59,523 bases of DNA from JBBQAA01 sp038276395 (GTDB lineage: Bacteria > Actinomycetota > Thermoleophilia > Solirubrobacterales > Solirubrobacteraceae): contig JBBQAA010000066.1 in assembly GCA_038276395.1 (NCBI GenBank), forward strand, positions 1-59,523. Direction: 5' to 3'. Shown one piece after another: positions 1 to 8,597 of this stretch. The notes under the pieces are model-generated. The model had not been told where the DNA came from, made no database searches, and worked only from the letters and a program-made list of their open reading frames with translations. The position numbers were made by a program, and so were the translations under genes. The stretch's first letter is position 1. Every line of letters begins with the position of its first letter.

Positions 1-638
<638 letters not shown>

Positions 639-642
<4 letters not shown>

Positions 643-2264
643 ATCTCCTCCGGCGCGCTCACGCCCAGGAGCGTCAGCGCCACGCCGATCGTCCGCTGCG
701 TGACCGCGGCCAGCGCGAGCCTAAACGACTCGAGCGTCGCCGGCTCGGCGCCGACCACGCGGCAGTCCCGGTAGAAGGCCGTGAACGCCTGGGCCAGCTC
801 GAGCGCGTAGACGGCGATCCGGTGGGGCGCGCGGCGCAGCGCGGCCTCGGCCACCTCCTCGGGGAAGGCCGCGAGCTGCTTCAGCAGCGCCCGCTCGGCG
901 GGATCGAGCGGCGCGCCCGGCGCGGCGCCCCCCGCCGCGACCGCCTCCGCCACCCGTTCCGCCCCCGCCTTGCGCAGCACCGAGGCGATCCGCGCGTGCG
1001 CGTACTGCACGTAGTAGACCGGGTTCTCGGCGCTCTGCGAGCGCGCGAGGTCGAGGTCGAGGTCGAGCGTCGTGTCGTGGGAGCGCGTGAGCAGGAACCA
1101 GCGCGCGGCGTCGACGCCGATCTCCTCCATCAGCTCGTCGAGCGTGATGAACTCCCCGCGCCGCTTGCTCATGGAGCTTTTCGTGCCGTCCTCGATGATG
1201 TGGACGAACTGCATGATGAGGATCTCGAGCGCGCCCGGGTCGGCGCCGAGCGCCTGCACGGCCGCGCGCATCCGCGCCGCGTAGCCGTGGTGGTCTGAGC
1301 CGAAGACATCGATCCAGCGCTTCGTGCCCGAGCGGATCTTCCACAGGTGGTGCGCCACGTCGGTGAGGAAGTAGGTCGGCTCGCCCGAGGAGCGGCGCAG
1401 CACGCGATCCTTGTCATCGCCGAAGGCCGTCGTCCGCAGCCACGTCGCCCCGTCGGATTCGTACACGTGATCGCCGGCCATGAGCGCGGCGAGCGCCTCG
1501 GGGAAGAGCGCTGCGTGCTCACCCCCGTAGAGCGAGCTCTCGAGGAAGTAGGAGTCAAAGACGACGCCGAAGCGCCCGAGCGTCGCGCGGATCCGCTCGA
1601 GGTTGGCCGCCACCCCGGCGCGCGCGAGCACCTCGACCGGCGCCGTGGCGGCGTCGGGCCGCGCGGCGGCGAGCTCGGCCACGTAGGCGCCCTCGTAGCC
1701 GTCCTCGGGCACCGCCTCGCCGCGGGCGCGCGCACGGATCGACTCGCCGAGCCGCAGGACCTGGGTCCCGTGGTCGTTGACGTAGTACTCCCGCTCCACC
1801 AGGTGCCCGGAGAACGCGAGGATCCGGGAGAGGGCGTCCCCGTAGGCGGCGTGGCGCCCGGAGGCGGCGGTCAGCGGCCCCGTCGGGTTGGCCGAGACGA
1901 ACTCGACGAGGATCCGCTCGGGCGCCGCCGCCTCCCCGCCGCCGAAACCCGCGCCGGCGCCGAGGATCCGCTCAAGCGCGCCCGCGTACCAGGCGTCGTC
2001 CAGGGTGAGGTTCAGAAACCCGGGGCCCGCGACCTCCCAGCGCGCGAGCTCGGGGCCGAGCCGCTCGGCCAGCGCGGCGCCGAGGCGCTCGGCGATCACC
2101 CGCGGCTGCTCGCGGAGCGCGGGCGCGAGCAGCATCGCCGCGTTCGTCGAGTAGTCCCCGAACGTGTCGCGTTTCGGGCGCTCGAGGGTGGGCCCGGCGC
2201 GCGATCCCCCGAGTTCGCCGGCCGTCTCCTGCACCGCGCGGCGAAGCGCGCCGAGCGGGGTCAC
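639..2264 (-). CDS. argS: Arginyl-tRNA synthetase
   Basis: Class I aminoacyl-tRNA synthetase charging tRNA-Arg, 541 residues, in the family range. I chose GTG 2264 because it overlaps the stop of the upstream channel gene by 4 bp and gives a normal N-terminal additional domain. The core has SANPTGPLTAASGRHAAYGD at the position of the HIGH signature, followed by the ArgRS-typical REYYVNDHG segment. The KMSKS loop reads SSMSKRRGEFITLDEL, and the C-terminal DALR anticodon-binding domain ends VSAPEEM, as in many ArgRS. The HVGHG form of the HIGH motif is replaced by TAASG, which may be lineage-specific. The gene is central in a minus-strand operon with 4-bp overlaps on both sides. Confidence 0.95.
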
Positions 2265-3292
2265 GAGGCCGGGGTCTCGACCGGCTCGAACAGTCCCTCG
2301 AGGCGATCGAGGGCGCTGGCGGCGCCGAGCGCGACGACGGTGTCCCCCGGCTCCAGGCGGGCATGGCCGGGCGGCTGGGGCTCGAGGCGGCCGTCGGCCT
2401 TGCGCAACGCGACGACGAGCGCCGAGCCGCGGACATCGGCCACGGTCCGCCCGGCGCCCTCCGAGCCCGCGGCGATCTGGATCTCCTCCATCCGGTAGTC
2501 GGCGGCGACGTCGAGGGCGCCGTAGACCTGGGGGTGCAGCGCGAGCCGCGCCATCTCGGCGCCGCTCGTCTTGTAGGGGGAGATCACGCGGTCGGCGCCC
2601 GCCTGGCGGAGCTTGGCCTCCGTGTCCTCCTCCGAGGCGCGCGCGACGATGAGGACGTCGGGGCGCACCTGGCGAACGGTCAGGGTGATGAAGACGTTCT
2701 GCGGATCGGAGTCGACGCAGGCGATGACGCCGCGCGCCCGCTCGATCCCCGCCGCCTCGAGCACCTCGTCGTCGGCCGGATCCCCCTCGATGAACGGCAC
2801 GCCCGCGCGGCGGGCCGCCTCGTGGGCCTCGGGGGTCGAGTCGACGACGACGAAGGAGGCCTGCGCGGCCGTGAGGTCGCGCGCCGCCTGGCGCCCGACG
2901 CGGCCGAAGCCGCAGATCACGTAGTGGTCGGTCAGGGAGTCGATCATCCGGCGTTCGCGGCGCTCGCGCAGCAGCCCGGAGAGGAGCCCGGTGACCACGA
3001 ACTCGCACAGGGTGACGAGCGCGTAGAAGAGCGTACCCACGCCGAGGACGATGAGGACGACCTTGGTGATCTGCCCCCCGGTGTCCACCGGGGACTGGAT
3101 CGAGCCCACGGTGGAGACCGTGTCGAGGGAGCGCACGAAGCCGCGCCAGAACGAGATGTGCTCGGTCAGGGAGAAGGAGACGGTGCCGGCCAGCACGAGC
3201 CCGGCCACGACCGCGCCGAGCCCGACGAGCCGCCGCAGGAGCAGGCCGATGTCGTCCTCAGGCGCGCGCACGCCCGCATTGTGGCGGGTCAC
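2261..3292 (-). CDS. TrkA-domain ion channel (potassium channel family) with unusual filter
   Basis: A 343-residue two-TM channel subunit fused to a cytoplasmic regulatory module. TM1 lies at about residues 22-43, a pore helix at 48-60, TM2 at 76-104, and an RCK/TrkA-N Rossmann domain with ICGFGRVGRQ (about 126-135) precedes a TrkA-C domain near the C-terminus. In ordinary K+ channels the filter reads T-V-G-Y-G-D. Here the equivalent segment is TVSTVGSIQSP (about 58-68), with no GYG, so selectivity for K+ is not assured. The GTG start at 3292 overlaps the stop of the PIN pseudogene, and its own stop overlaps the argS start. Fold and family are solid; the transported ion is inference. Confidence 0.88.
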   Translation of the reverse strand: MTRHNAGVRAPEDDIGLLLRRLVGLGAVVAGLVLAGTVSFSLTEHISFWRGFVRSLDTVSTVGSIQSPVDTGGQITKVVLIVLGVGTLFYALVTLCEFVVTGLLSGLLRERRERRMIDSLTDHYVICGFGRVGRQAARDLTAAQASFVVVDSTPEAHEAARRAGVPFIEGDPADDEVLEAAGIERARGVIACVDSDPQNVFITLTVRQVRPDVLIVARASEEDTEAKLRQAGADRVISPYKTSGAEMARLALHPQVYGALDVAADYRMEEIQIAAGSEGAGRTVADVRGSALVVALRKADGRLEPQPPGHARLEPGDTVVALGAASALDRLEGLFEPVETPAS

Positions 3293-3704
3293 CCGGAGCC
3301 GGAGGCCGCGCCGACGAACTCGAGCGCACAGGGGAGGCCCAGGGCTCGCGCGAGCTTCACGTCGGCGGGGTCAGCAACGGGAGCGCGAGCGCCTGCGCCA
3401 GGGTGACGTACAGCGCCTCGTAGAACGTCAGGTTCTCGCGGAGGGCCCAGGCGCCTCCCCGCAGCGCCTCCAAGGTCTCGTAGCGGTGCTCGACCAGGCC
3501 GCCGCGTCCGAGAGCAGCGCCCGCGCCGCCGACGGCGCCAGCCCGGCGGCGAGCACGTGACGGCGCAGGACGTTGCCGACCTCGGCGTCGATGAGATGGG
3601 CGCGTGCGCCTGCTCCTCCGCGAGCCGCCGACGCAGCCTCGCGGCCGCGGATGTCGTCGAGCGGACGGCGTAGCAGGCGCCGACGCGTCGAGGACGAGGG
3701 CCAC
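3289..3704 (-). pseudogene. Broken VapC-type PIN-domain toxin
   Basis: Reading the minus strand from GTG 3704 gives MALVLDAS, the usual start of a PIN ribonuclease with the first acidic residue. Recognisable toxin pieces then appear in successive frames: LAEEQAHAP in one, HLIDAEVGNVLRRHVLAAGL in a second, HRYETLEALRGGAWALRENL and FYEALYVTLAQALALPLLT back in the first, and DVKLARALGLPCALEFVG in a third, with a stop at 3289. At least three or four indels are needed to rebuild about 135 residues of normal PIN order (D...E...D...D). No intact antitoxin precedes it; the roughly 110 bp up to the vapC stop hold only a possible relic ending DRDLAAERR. Dead toxin gene, or error-ridden sequence. Confidence 0.75.
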
Positions 3705-3817
3705 CGCGAGCCCTCAGCGGCGCTCGGCCGCGAGATCTCGATCGACGCGAGCGCCTACTCCTTGCTCGGCCGGCCGGCCATCGGCCGGCCATCGCCACCA
3801 CCTGTTCGCCCACGGTG

Positions 3818-4249
3818 TTAGAGCACCGTCAGGTGCTCCTCGGCAGCGCCGGGCACGGAGGCGAGCGGGACCGAGCGATCGAACGTGACGAAGCGCCCGC
3901 CGCGCGCTCGGGCCAGCGCGAGCAGGTAGGCGTCCGTGACCTGACGCGGACCGTGCAGCCGCGAGCCGTCGACGCTCGCCGGGTCGAGCAGGCTGACCTC
4001 GCAGGGCCAGAACTCGTGGTGCGCGCCGGCGCTGGCGTGGCGCAGGAGCTCGATGGCCTCCGACGGCGAGACGGGGCTCGGGTAGCGGGCCTGGCTGATG
4101 ACCCGCACGAACCCGTTCTCGGTCACCGCGCACGAAGCCCAGCCCTCCTCGATCGCGCCGTCGAGCCAGTCCCGGGCCCGGGATTGATCGACGTGATCGC
4201 GGTCGAGTAAGGCGAGCAGCACGTTGACGTCGAGCAGCGCCCGCGTCAC
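3818..4249 (-). CDS. vapC: VapC-family PIN-domain toxin
   Basis: A 143-residue PIN-domain protein, predicted Mg-dependent RNase toxin of a type II toxin-antitoxin pair. The start at GTG 4249 overlaps the antitoxin stop by 4 bp and gives the canonical TRALLDVNVLLALLD N-terminus with catalytic Asp. The conserved TENGFVRV segment, a central acidic stretch, VTDAYLLALARA and GRFVTFDRSV supply the remaining acidic residues (D...E...D...D). Its frame is intact, in contrast to the broken PIN gene just downstream. The substrate RNA cannot be read from sequence. Confidence 0.88.
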   Translation of the reverse strand: MTRALLDVNVLLALLDRDHVDQSRARDWLDGAIEEGWASCAVTENGFVRVISQARYPSPVSPSEAIELLRHASAGAHHEFWPCEVSLLDPASVDGSRLHGPRQVTDAYLLALARARGGRFVTFDRSVPLASVPGAAEEHLTVL

Positions 4250-4488
4250 TCCGGCTCCTCCTCCCGCAGCCGGTCGATCAGCGCGTTGGAGACGGCGGGG
4301 CCGCGCCGCGGGAGCGGCCGGAAGCCGTGACGCTCGGCCGGCGCGCGCGCGAGCCGGCCGGCGGCCGGTGCCGTCAGCGCCTGCCGGGCGAGCTCTGAGA
4401 GCACCTGCCCAGCCGGGCGCCCCTCCCGCCGCGCGCGCTCCTTGACCGCGAGGAGGACGTCCTCGTCCAGGTTGATTGTGGTGCGCAT
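4246..4488 (-). CDS. vapB: VapB-type ribbon-helix-helix antitoxin
   Basis: An 80-residue antitoxin beginning MRTTINLDEDVLLAVKERA, a typical ribbon-helix-helix DNA-binding N-terminus, followed by REGRPAGQVLSELARQAL. The C-terminal half (FRPLPRRGPAVSNALIDRLREEE) should wrap the toxin. It is translationally coupled to vapC by a GTGA overlap. A TAGCAT box lies 7 nt before the ATG, and a perfect GCATC-T-GATGC dyad at 4489-4499 overlaps it, a reasonable place for VapBC autoregulation. The promoter lies within the degenerate copy of the rlmH 3' end. Confidence 0.85.
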   Translation of the reverse strand: MRTTINLDEDVLLAVKERARREGRPAGQVLSELARQALTAPAAGRLARAPAERHGFRPLPRRGPAVSNALIDRLREEEPE

Positions 4489-4501
4489 GCATCTGATGCT
4501 A
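4489..4501 (-). promoter_or_regulatory. vapBC promoter box and candidate operator
   Basis: On the minus strand TAGCAT (4501-4496) sits 7 nt before the vapB ATG, the spacing expected of a leaderless promoter. The dyad GCATC-T-GATGC (4489-4499) overlaps it and could be the VapBC complex binding site. Only the sequence pattern supports this. Confidence 0.4.
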
Positions 4502-4550
4502 TGACATCGGTAGTGGTAGGCTCGCCCGCGAGTTATCTAGTCGGCGCGGA
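4494..4550 (-). repeat. Degenerate direct copy of the rlmH 3' end
   Basis: This stretch aligns with 5210-5266, the 3' end of rlmH plus its stop codon and trailing dyad, in the same orientation. About 80% of positions match, with a few 1-nt gaps; shared blocks include TAGTGGTA and CCCGCGAG. The homology covers the end of the HKILAGEPYHY-encoding region, but in this copy the frame is broken. The two copies are about 716 bp apart as direct repeats. Confidence 0.65.
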
Positions 4551-4599
4551 GGGACCCCCCGGGGACCATTCTCGACCTGAAGCCGATCGGAGCTCCAGG

Positions 4600-5117
4600 G
4601 GCCGCTGCGCGCCGGCGGCGCGTGGTCACGATCGCCGCGGGTACCGGCTGCCGCGGGGGCGCTCGTCCTTGGCGGCGCGAGCTGCGGGAGCGGAGGATCG
4701 CCGGTCCACGGAACGGGGCCGGCGGCCGAGGTTCCCGCGCGCCGCTCACCCGCGCCGGTCCGCCGCGGCACCCCGCCGGGATGGGCCGCGGCCATCCCGG
4801 CGTGACGCCCCCGACGTCGTTCGCGGGTGGCCACCGGCGACCGCATCGTCGGGTTCCTGTTCGTGTGGCCGCTGCGCGCCCACCTTCCTCCTGGAACCGC
4901 CGACAAGATTCTCTGGACGCTCAATCCGGGGGGCGGGCCAGAACGCGGGCCTGCGCATCGCCACCCAGCGCGACGGTCACGGTCCGGCTCGTCGGTTCTC
5001 GGCGCAGGCGGACGGCGAAGGGACCGTCTTCCGCTCACGCTGCACTTCGCCCGGCCCGGTTGCTGACGCCTCACCCTGAGCGGGCGCTCGGCGAGCCGCG
5101 CTCGACGTGCAGGTGAG
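4600..5117 (+). pseudogene. Frameshifted secreted lipoprotein, unknown family
   Basis: No single frame holds across 4551-5209, but consecutive pieces look like one exported protein. A hydrophobic run with a lipobox-like end (ALVLGGASCGSGG, about 4655-4695) is followed by a Pro-rich stretch. Next come TGDRIVGFLFVWPL and TADKILWTLNPGGG (about 4832-4940) in a second frame, NAGLRIATQRDG in a third, and finally LTLSGRSASRAALDVQVSP with a stop near 5117. Several indels are needed to join them. It lies between the two copies of the rlmH 3' end. I do not recognise a named family. Confidence 0.4.
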
Positions 5118-5209
5118 CCCATAGCGCGGCGTCTCTACGGACCGTCGGATGCTCTCGCCGACGCCGCGGACGGCGAAGCGCGGGGGCGAGCGATCGAAGT
5201 GACGAGGTG

Positions 5210-5224
5210 TGATGCTTGGCATCA
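5210..5224. terminator. Small dyad overlapping the rlmH stop codon
   Basis: TGATGC-TTG-GCATCA is a perfect 6-bp inverted repeat with a 3-nt loop that includes the rlmH TGA. There is no T tract, so a terminator role is only a guess. A degraded version accompanies the upstream copy at 4494. Confidence 0.35.
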
Positions 5225-5629
5225 GTAGTGGTACGGCTCCCCCGCGAGGATCTTGTGGGCGCGGAAGAGCTGCTCGAACAGGACGACGCGGGCGAGCAGG
5301 TGCGGCAGCGTGAGCGGCCCGAAGGAGATCCGGCGGTCGGCGCGGGCGAGCTCGGTCCCGAACGCGCCGCCGAGCACGAACCACACCTCCCGGCCCGCCT
5401 GGCGGCGCTCCTCGATGAAGCCGGCGAAGGCCTCCGAGGAGAGCGCGTCGCCCTCGCGGTCGAGCACGCAGACGTAGGCCTCGGGCGGCAGGCGGCGCGA
5501 GAGCGCCGCGTCGTCGCGCACCTCGAGGAGCTCGACGCGGGCGTGGCGGGCGAGCAGGCGCCGATAGTGCTCGACGTCGTCCGCGTAGGGCGGCTTCGTC
5601 CTTCCCACCGCCAGGACGACGATTCGCAC
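5222..5629 (-). CDS. rlmH: 23S rRNA (pseudouridine-1915-N3)-methyltransferase RlmH
   Basis: A SPOUT-class methyltransferase that modifies pseudouridine 1915 of 23S rRNA in helix 69. From GTG 5629 the product is 135 residues, slightly shorter than the usual 155. It shows the family features: N-terminal VRIVVLAVGRTK, the SAM-site loop WFVLGGAFG (about residues 88-96), and a C-terminus ending HKILAGEPYHY, matching the invariant RlmH tail. A TAGTAT box 8 nt before the GTG suggests a leaderless mRNA. The divergent DUF3467 gene starts only 21 bp away. A second, degenerate copy of this gene's 3' end is found near 4500. Confidence 0.93.
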   Translation of the reverse strand: MRIVVLAVGRTKPPYADDVEHYRRLLARHARVELLEVRDDAALSRRLPPEAYVCVLDREGDALSSEAFAGFIEERRQAGREVWFVLGGAFGTELARADRRISFGPLTLPHLLARVVLFEQLFRAHKILAGEPYHY

Positions 5630-5637
5630 CGCTTGGG

Positions 5638-5643
5638 ATACTA
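5638..5643 (-). promoter_or_regulatory. Candidate -10 box for rlmH (leaderless)
   Basis: On the minus strand TAGTAT fits the actinobacterial TANNNT consensus and is followed by 8 nt and the rlmH GTG. Only 21 bp separate the divergent starts of rlmH and the DUF3467 gene, leaving no room for a 5' leader on the rlmH side. Confidence 0.5.
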
Positions 5644-5650
5644 GGTCCAC

Positions 5651-5941
5651 ATGAGCGACGAGAACATCCCCGAGCGCCACTACAACATCCACTTCCCCGA
5701 GCAGGTGATGGCGGGCGCCTACGCGAACTTCGCGAACGTCTCGCACTCGGACTACGAGTTCACGATCACCTTCGCGCGCGTGGACCACGAGCTCGACGAG
5801 GAGGAGATCCCGGGCATCGTCGTCTCGCGCGTCAACCTCTCCCCTCGCTTCATGCGCGAGCTGATGGAGGCCATGCAGGACGCGTGGTCGAAGTGGCAGA
5901 CCAGCGAGGGGATCCGCAACCTCCCCGAGGTCGACGAGTAG
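5651..5941 (+). CDS. DUF3467 family protein
   Basis: A 96-residue acidic cytoplasmic protein. The body YNIHFPEQVMAGAYANFANV, the SDYEFTITFARVD stretch and VSRVNLSPRFMRELMEAMQD match the DUF3467 family as I know it: small one-domain proteins of unknown function seen in many bacterial phyla. There is no signal peptide or TM segment. It starts 21 bp from the divergent rlmH start and is followed 28 bp later by a phosphoesterase on the same strand, so the two may be co-transcribed. Function unknown. Confidence 0.85.
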   Translation: MSDENIPERHYNIHFPEQVMAGAYANFANVSHSDYEFTITFARVDHELDEEEIPGIVVSRVNLSPRFMRELMEAMQDAWSKWQTSEGIRNLPEVDE

Positions 5942-5969
5942 GAGCCCCGCCCCGGGGACGCTCGGTCCC

Positions 5970-6704
5970 ATGCGCGCGGCGGTCGTCTCCGACGTCCACG
6001 GCAACCGGCAGGCCTTCGAGGCGGTGCTCGAGGCGATCGCCGCGGAGCGCTTCGACGTCGTCTGGTGCCTCGGCGATCTCGTCGGCTACGGCGCCGACCC
6101 CGACGCCTGCGTCACGCTCGCCCGCCGCCACGCCACGGTCGTCCTGGCCGGCAACCACGACCTCGCGGTGCGGGGAGACCTGCCGCTCGAGGCGTTCTCC
6201 AAGGGCGCCGAGGTCGCCGCGCGCTGGACCCAGGAGGTCATCGGGGAGGATTCGCTGGCGTTCCTCGACGAGCTCCAGCCGGTGGCCGAGGACGGCGGGG
6301 AGATCGGCCTCTACCACGCCTCCCCGCGCGACCCGGTGTGGGAGTACGTGCTCTCGCCGCTCCAGGCCGAGCTGTGCCTGGACGCGCAGCGCCCCCGGAT
6401 CGGCCTGATCGGCCACTCCCACGTCGCGCTCTCCTTTCACCGCCACGAGGGTGAGGCGGCGACCGGCGAGACGCGCCCGGCGGGCTCGGAGCTCGACCTC
6501 TCGGACGGGGAGTGGCTCGTCAATCCGGGGAGCGTCGGCCAGCCGCGCGACGGGGACTGGCGGGCGGCCTGGCTCGAGCTCGACACGGCGAGCTGGCGCG
6601 CTCGCCACCGCCGCACGTCCTACGACGTGGCGGGCGCGGCGGCGGCGATCCGGGCCGCCCGCCTGCCGGAATCGCTGGCCGACCGGCTCCGCCACGGACA
6701 GTAG
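5970..6704 (+). CDS. Calcineurin-like metallophosphoesterase
   Basis: A 244-residue phosphoesterase with all the binuclear metal motifs in order: VSDVHGN (D-x-H, residues 6-12), CLGDLVGYG (GD), VLAGNHD (GNHD) and LIGHSHVALSF (GHxH). The layout resembles the YfcE/MJ0936-type subgroup. It has no signal peptide, so acts in the cytoplasm; the substrate (nucleotide, phosphodiester or phosphoprotein) cannot be fixed from sequence. Its stop codon TAG forms the start of a TAGAGT box in front of the next gene. Confidence 0.88.
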   Translation: MRAAVVSDVHGNRQAFEAVLEAIAAERFDVVWCLGDLVGYGADPDACVTLARRHATVVLAGNHDLAVRGDLPLEAFSKGAEVAARWTQEVIGEDSLAFLDELQPVAEDGGEIGLYHASPRDPVWEYVLSPLQAELCLDAQRPRIGLIGHSHVALSFHRHEGEAATGETRPAGSELDLSDGEWLVNPGSVGQPRDGDWRAAWLELDTASWRARHRRTSYDVAGAAAAIRAARLPESLADRLRHGQ

Positions 6705-6707
6705 AGT
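6702..6707 (+). promoter_or_regulatory. Candidate -10 box for the lipoprotein-kinase pair
   Basis: TAGAGT overlaps the stop codon of the phosphoesterase and is followed by 10 nt and the ATG of the lipoprotein. It fits TANNNT with leaderless spacing; weak evidence on its own. Confidence 0.3.
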
Positions 6708-6717
6708 GGCTCCCTCG

Positions 6718-7251
6718 ATGCGCCCACTCCTCCGCGCCCTTCTCGCCGCGGGGCTCGGCATCTGCGCAGCGGTCCTGGTCTCCTGCGGCCAGTCGAACGG
6801 GCTGCTGTCCGCCTCCGAGGCCTCGCCGCTGAACTCCAGCCTCGACGCGATCTCCACCGCCGTGGCCGCCCGCGACTGCCCGAAGGCCGAGTTGCTGGCG
6901 ACGAGGCTCGGGAGCAGCGTGGGCAAGCTGCCGCTCACGGTCGACCGCCAGCTCCGATTGGCCCTCGGAAACGGGGCGCAGACCGTGGCCGAACGGGCGC
7001 GGCGGGCCTGCATGAGGACGACGAAGACGACGACGACGACGAGCACCGTGCCGACGACGGTGCAGACGACTCAGACGACGACCACGACCACGACGACGAC
7101 GCCCTCGACCGCCACCTCGACCCCCACGGACACGACGTCGACGAGCACGACCCCGACCTCCACCGCGACGACGCCGACCACGACGACGCCGACGGGGACG
7201 ACCGCGCCGGGCGGCGCCGGCCCGGGCGGCGCGGGGGCGACGACCCCGTGA
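6718..7251 (+). CDS. Lipoprotein with Thr/Ser/Pro-rich tail
   Basis: A 177-residue exported protein starting MRPLLRALLAAGLG with a lipobox-like VLVSC (Cys near residue 23). A helical-looking body follows (about 24-100) with a few Cys. From about residue 102 the chain is almost entirely Thr with Ser and Pro, encoded by an ACG/ACC-rich trinucleotide repeat at 7018-7200, and ends Gly/Ala-rich. Such tails commonly span the cell wall and are O-glycosylated in actinobacteria. Its stop overlaps the GTG of the Ser/Thr kinase by 4 bp, so the two are probably made together and may act as a pair. No named family recognised. Confidence 0.75.
   Translation: MRPLLRALLAAGLGICAAVLVSCGQSNGLLSASEASPLNSSLDAISTAVAARDCPKAELLATRLGSSVGKLPLTVDRQLRLALGNGAQTVAERARRACMRTTKTTTTTSTVPTTVQTTQTTTTTTTTTPSTATSTPTDTTSTSTTPTSTATTPTTTTPTGTTAPGGAGPGGAGATTP
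7018..7200 (+). repeat. ACG/ACC trinucleotide repeat coding poly-Thr
   Basis: Imperfect in-frame repeats of ACG, ACC and AGC codons give runs of up to nine Thr. Because the unit is 3 nt, slippage would change linker length without breaking the frame. Confidence 0.85.
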
Positions 7252-8471
7252 GCGCGGCCCCGCTCGTCATCGCCGGGCGCTACAAGCTCGAACGCCGGCT
7301 CGGCGTCGGTGGCATGTCGACCGTGCGCCTGGCCTTCGACCGCCGGCTCGAGCGCCACGTGGCCGTCAAGCTGCTGGCCGAGCACCTGGCCGACGACCCG
7401 TCCTTCGTCTCCCGCTTCCGCCGCGAGGCGCTGGCCGCCGCCCGGCTCGTGCACCCGAACATCGTCCAGGTCTTCGACTTCGGCTACGACGAGCAGTCCC
7501 ACCACCACTTCATCGTCATGGAGCAGATCAACGGCCCCTCGTGCGCCCAGCTCCTGCGCGACGAGGGCCGCTTGGGGATGGCCGACGGCGTCTCGGCGCT
7601 CGTCCAGTCCTGCCGCGGCCTTGACTACGCCCACCGCAACGGCGTCGTGCACCGCGACGTGAAGCCGGGGAACCTGCTGCGCTCGAGCGAGGGGGTCGTG
7701 AAGCTCGCCGACTTCGGGATCGCCAAGGCGGCCGAGCAGTCCTCGATCACCCAGGTCGGCTCGGTGCTCGGCACCGCCGCCTACCTCGCCCCCGAGCAGG
7801 CCCGGGGGGAGGAGGCCGGGCCGCTCGCGGACATCTACTCCCTCGGGGTCGTGGCCTATCAGCTCCTGTCGGGCCGCCTGCCCTACGAGGCCACCTCGCT
7901 CTCGGAGCTCGCGCTCAAGCAGCAGCAGGAGCACCCGCCGCGGCTCGACGCGCTCGTGTCCGAGGTGCCGGCCGGGCTCGGCGCCGCGGTCGCGCAAGCG
8001 CTGGCGATCGACCAGAGCGCGCGCCCCGCCGACGCGGCGGAGATGGCGAGCCTGCTCGAGGCCGGGGCGCGCGGCGAGCATGTCGACCCGCCGCCCCCGC
8101 CCGGCGGCCCGTCGACCGATGCGACGCGCGCCATCGGGCGGGAGGAGGGCACGGCGGCGACGCGGGTGGCCTCGCGTCGCCGTGCCGCGCCGGCGCCGCC
8201 GGCTCGGCGCCTCGAGGCCCGGCGCGAGGCCGTGCCGCCCCCGGCGCGGCGGCGGCCGGCTCCCACGCCCGCGCCCACGCGGGCGCGCGGCCGCGCCCGG
8301 CGCGCCGTGGCGGTCCTGCTCCTGCTCACCGTCCTCATCATCGCGGGCGCGATCGCGCTGATCGCGGCGGGCAACTCGAGCCAGTCGGTGCAGATCCGGC
8401 GGGTCGTCGGAAACGACTTCAACCAGGTCTATAAGGACATGCGGGACCTGGTGCAGCAGAACACGAAGTAG
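7248..8471 (+). CDS. PknB-type Ser/Thr protein kinase with one TM segment
   Basis: A 407-residue Hanks-type kinase. The Gly-rich loop is LGVGGMSTV (residues 19-26), the ATP-binding Lys is in VAVK (41), the catalytic loop is HRDVKPGN (135-142), DFG is at about 155-157 and the APE motif reads APEQA. After the kinase domain (about 10-275) comes a Pro/Ala/Arg-rich juxtamembrane linker, then one TM helix near residues 345-365 (VAVLLLLTVLIIAGAIALIA) and a short external tail of about 40 residues. It lacks PASTA repeats, so it probably does not sense muropeptides directly. The GTGA overlap with the preceding lipoprotein suggests that protein as a partner or sensor. Confidence 0.93.
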   Translation: MSAAPLVIAGRYKLERRLGVGGMSTVRLAFDRRLERHVAVKLLAEHLADDPSFVSRFRREALAAARLVHPNIVQVFDFGYDEQSHHHFIVMEQINGPSCAQLLRDEGRLGMADGVSALVQSCRGLDYAHRNGVVHRDVKPGNLLRSSEGVVKLADFGIAKAAEQSSITQVGSVLGTAAYLAPEQARGEEAGPLADIYSLGVVAYQLLSGRLPYEATSLSELALKQQQEHPPRLDALVSEVPAGLGAAVAQALAIDQSARPADAAEMASLLEAGARGEHVDPPPPPGGPSTDATRAIGREEGTAATRVASRRRAAPAPPARRLEARREAVPPPARRRPAPTPAPTRARGRARRAVAVLLLLTVLIIAGAIALIAAGNSSQSVQIRRVVGNDFNQVYKDMRDLVQQNTK

Positions 8472-8597
8472 GCGTAAGCTGCGCGGCCGCCCGGCAAGGG
8501 CCGGGTGCGTCACGCAGCCGCGCTCAGCCCGCTGCGCAAGCGCGAGGGGGAGCGCTGCGCGGGGAGCACCCCCGGCGGCAGGCCTCGACGCCGAGTG

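Noticed and set aside
7018..7200. Possible CRISPR or minisatellite array
   Set aside because: It is an in-frame Thr codon repeat inside a lipoprotein; no spacers and no regular unit longer than 3-6 nt.
8472..8597. Possible small RNA or tRNA between kinase and tgt
   Set aside because: Some GC-rich dyads only; no cloverleaf, no T-loop sequence, and no T-tract terminator.
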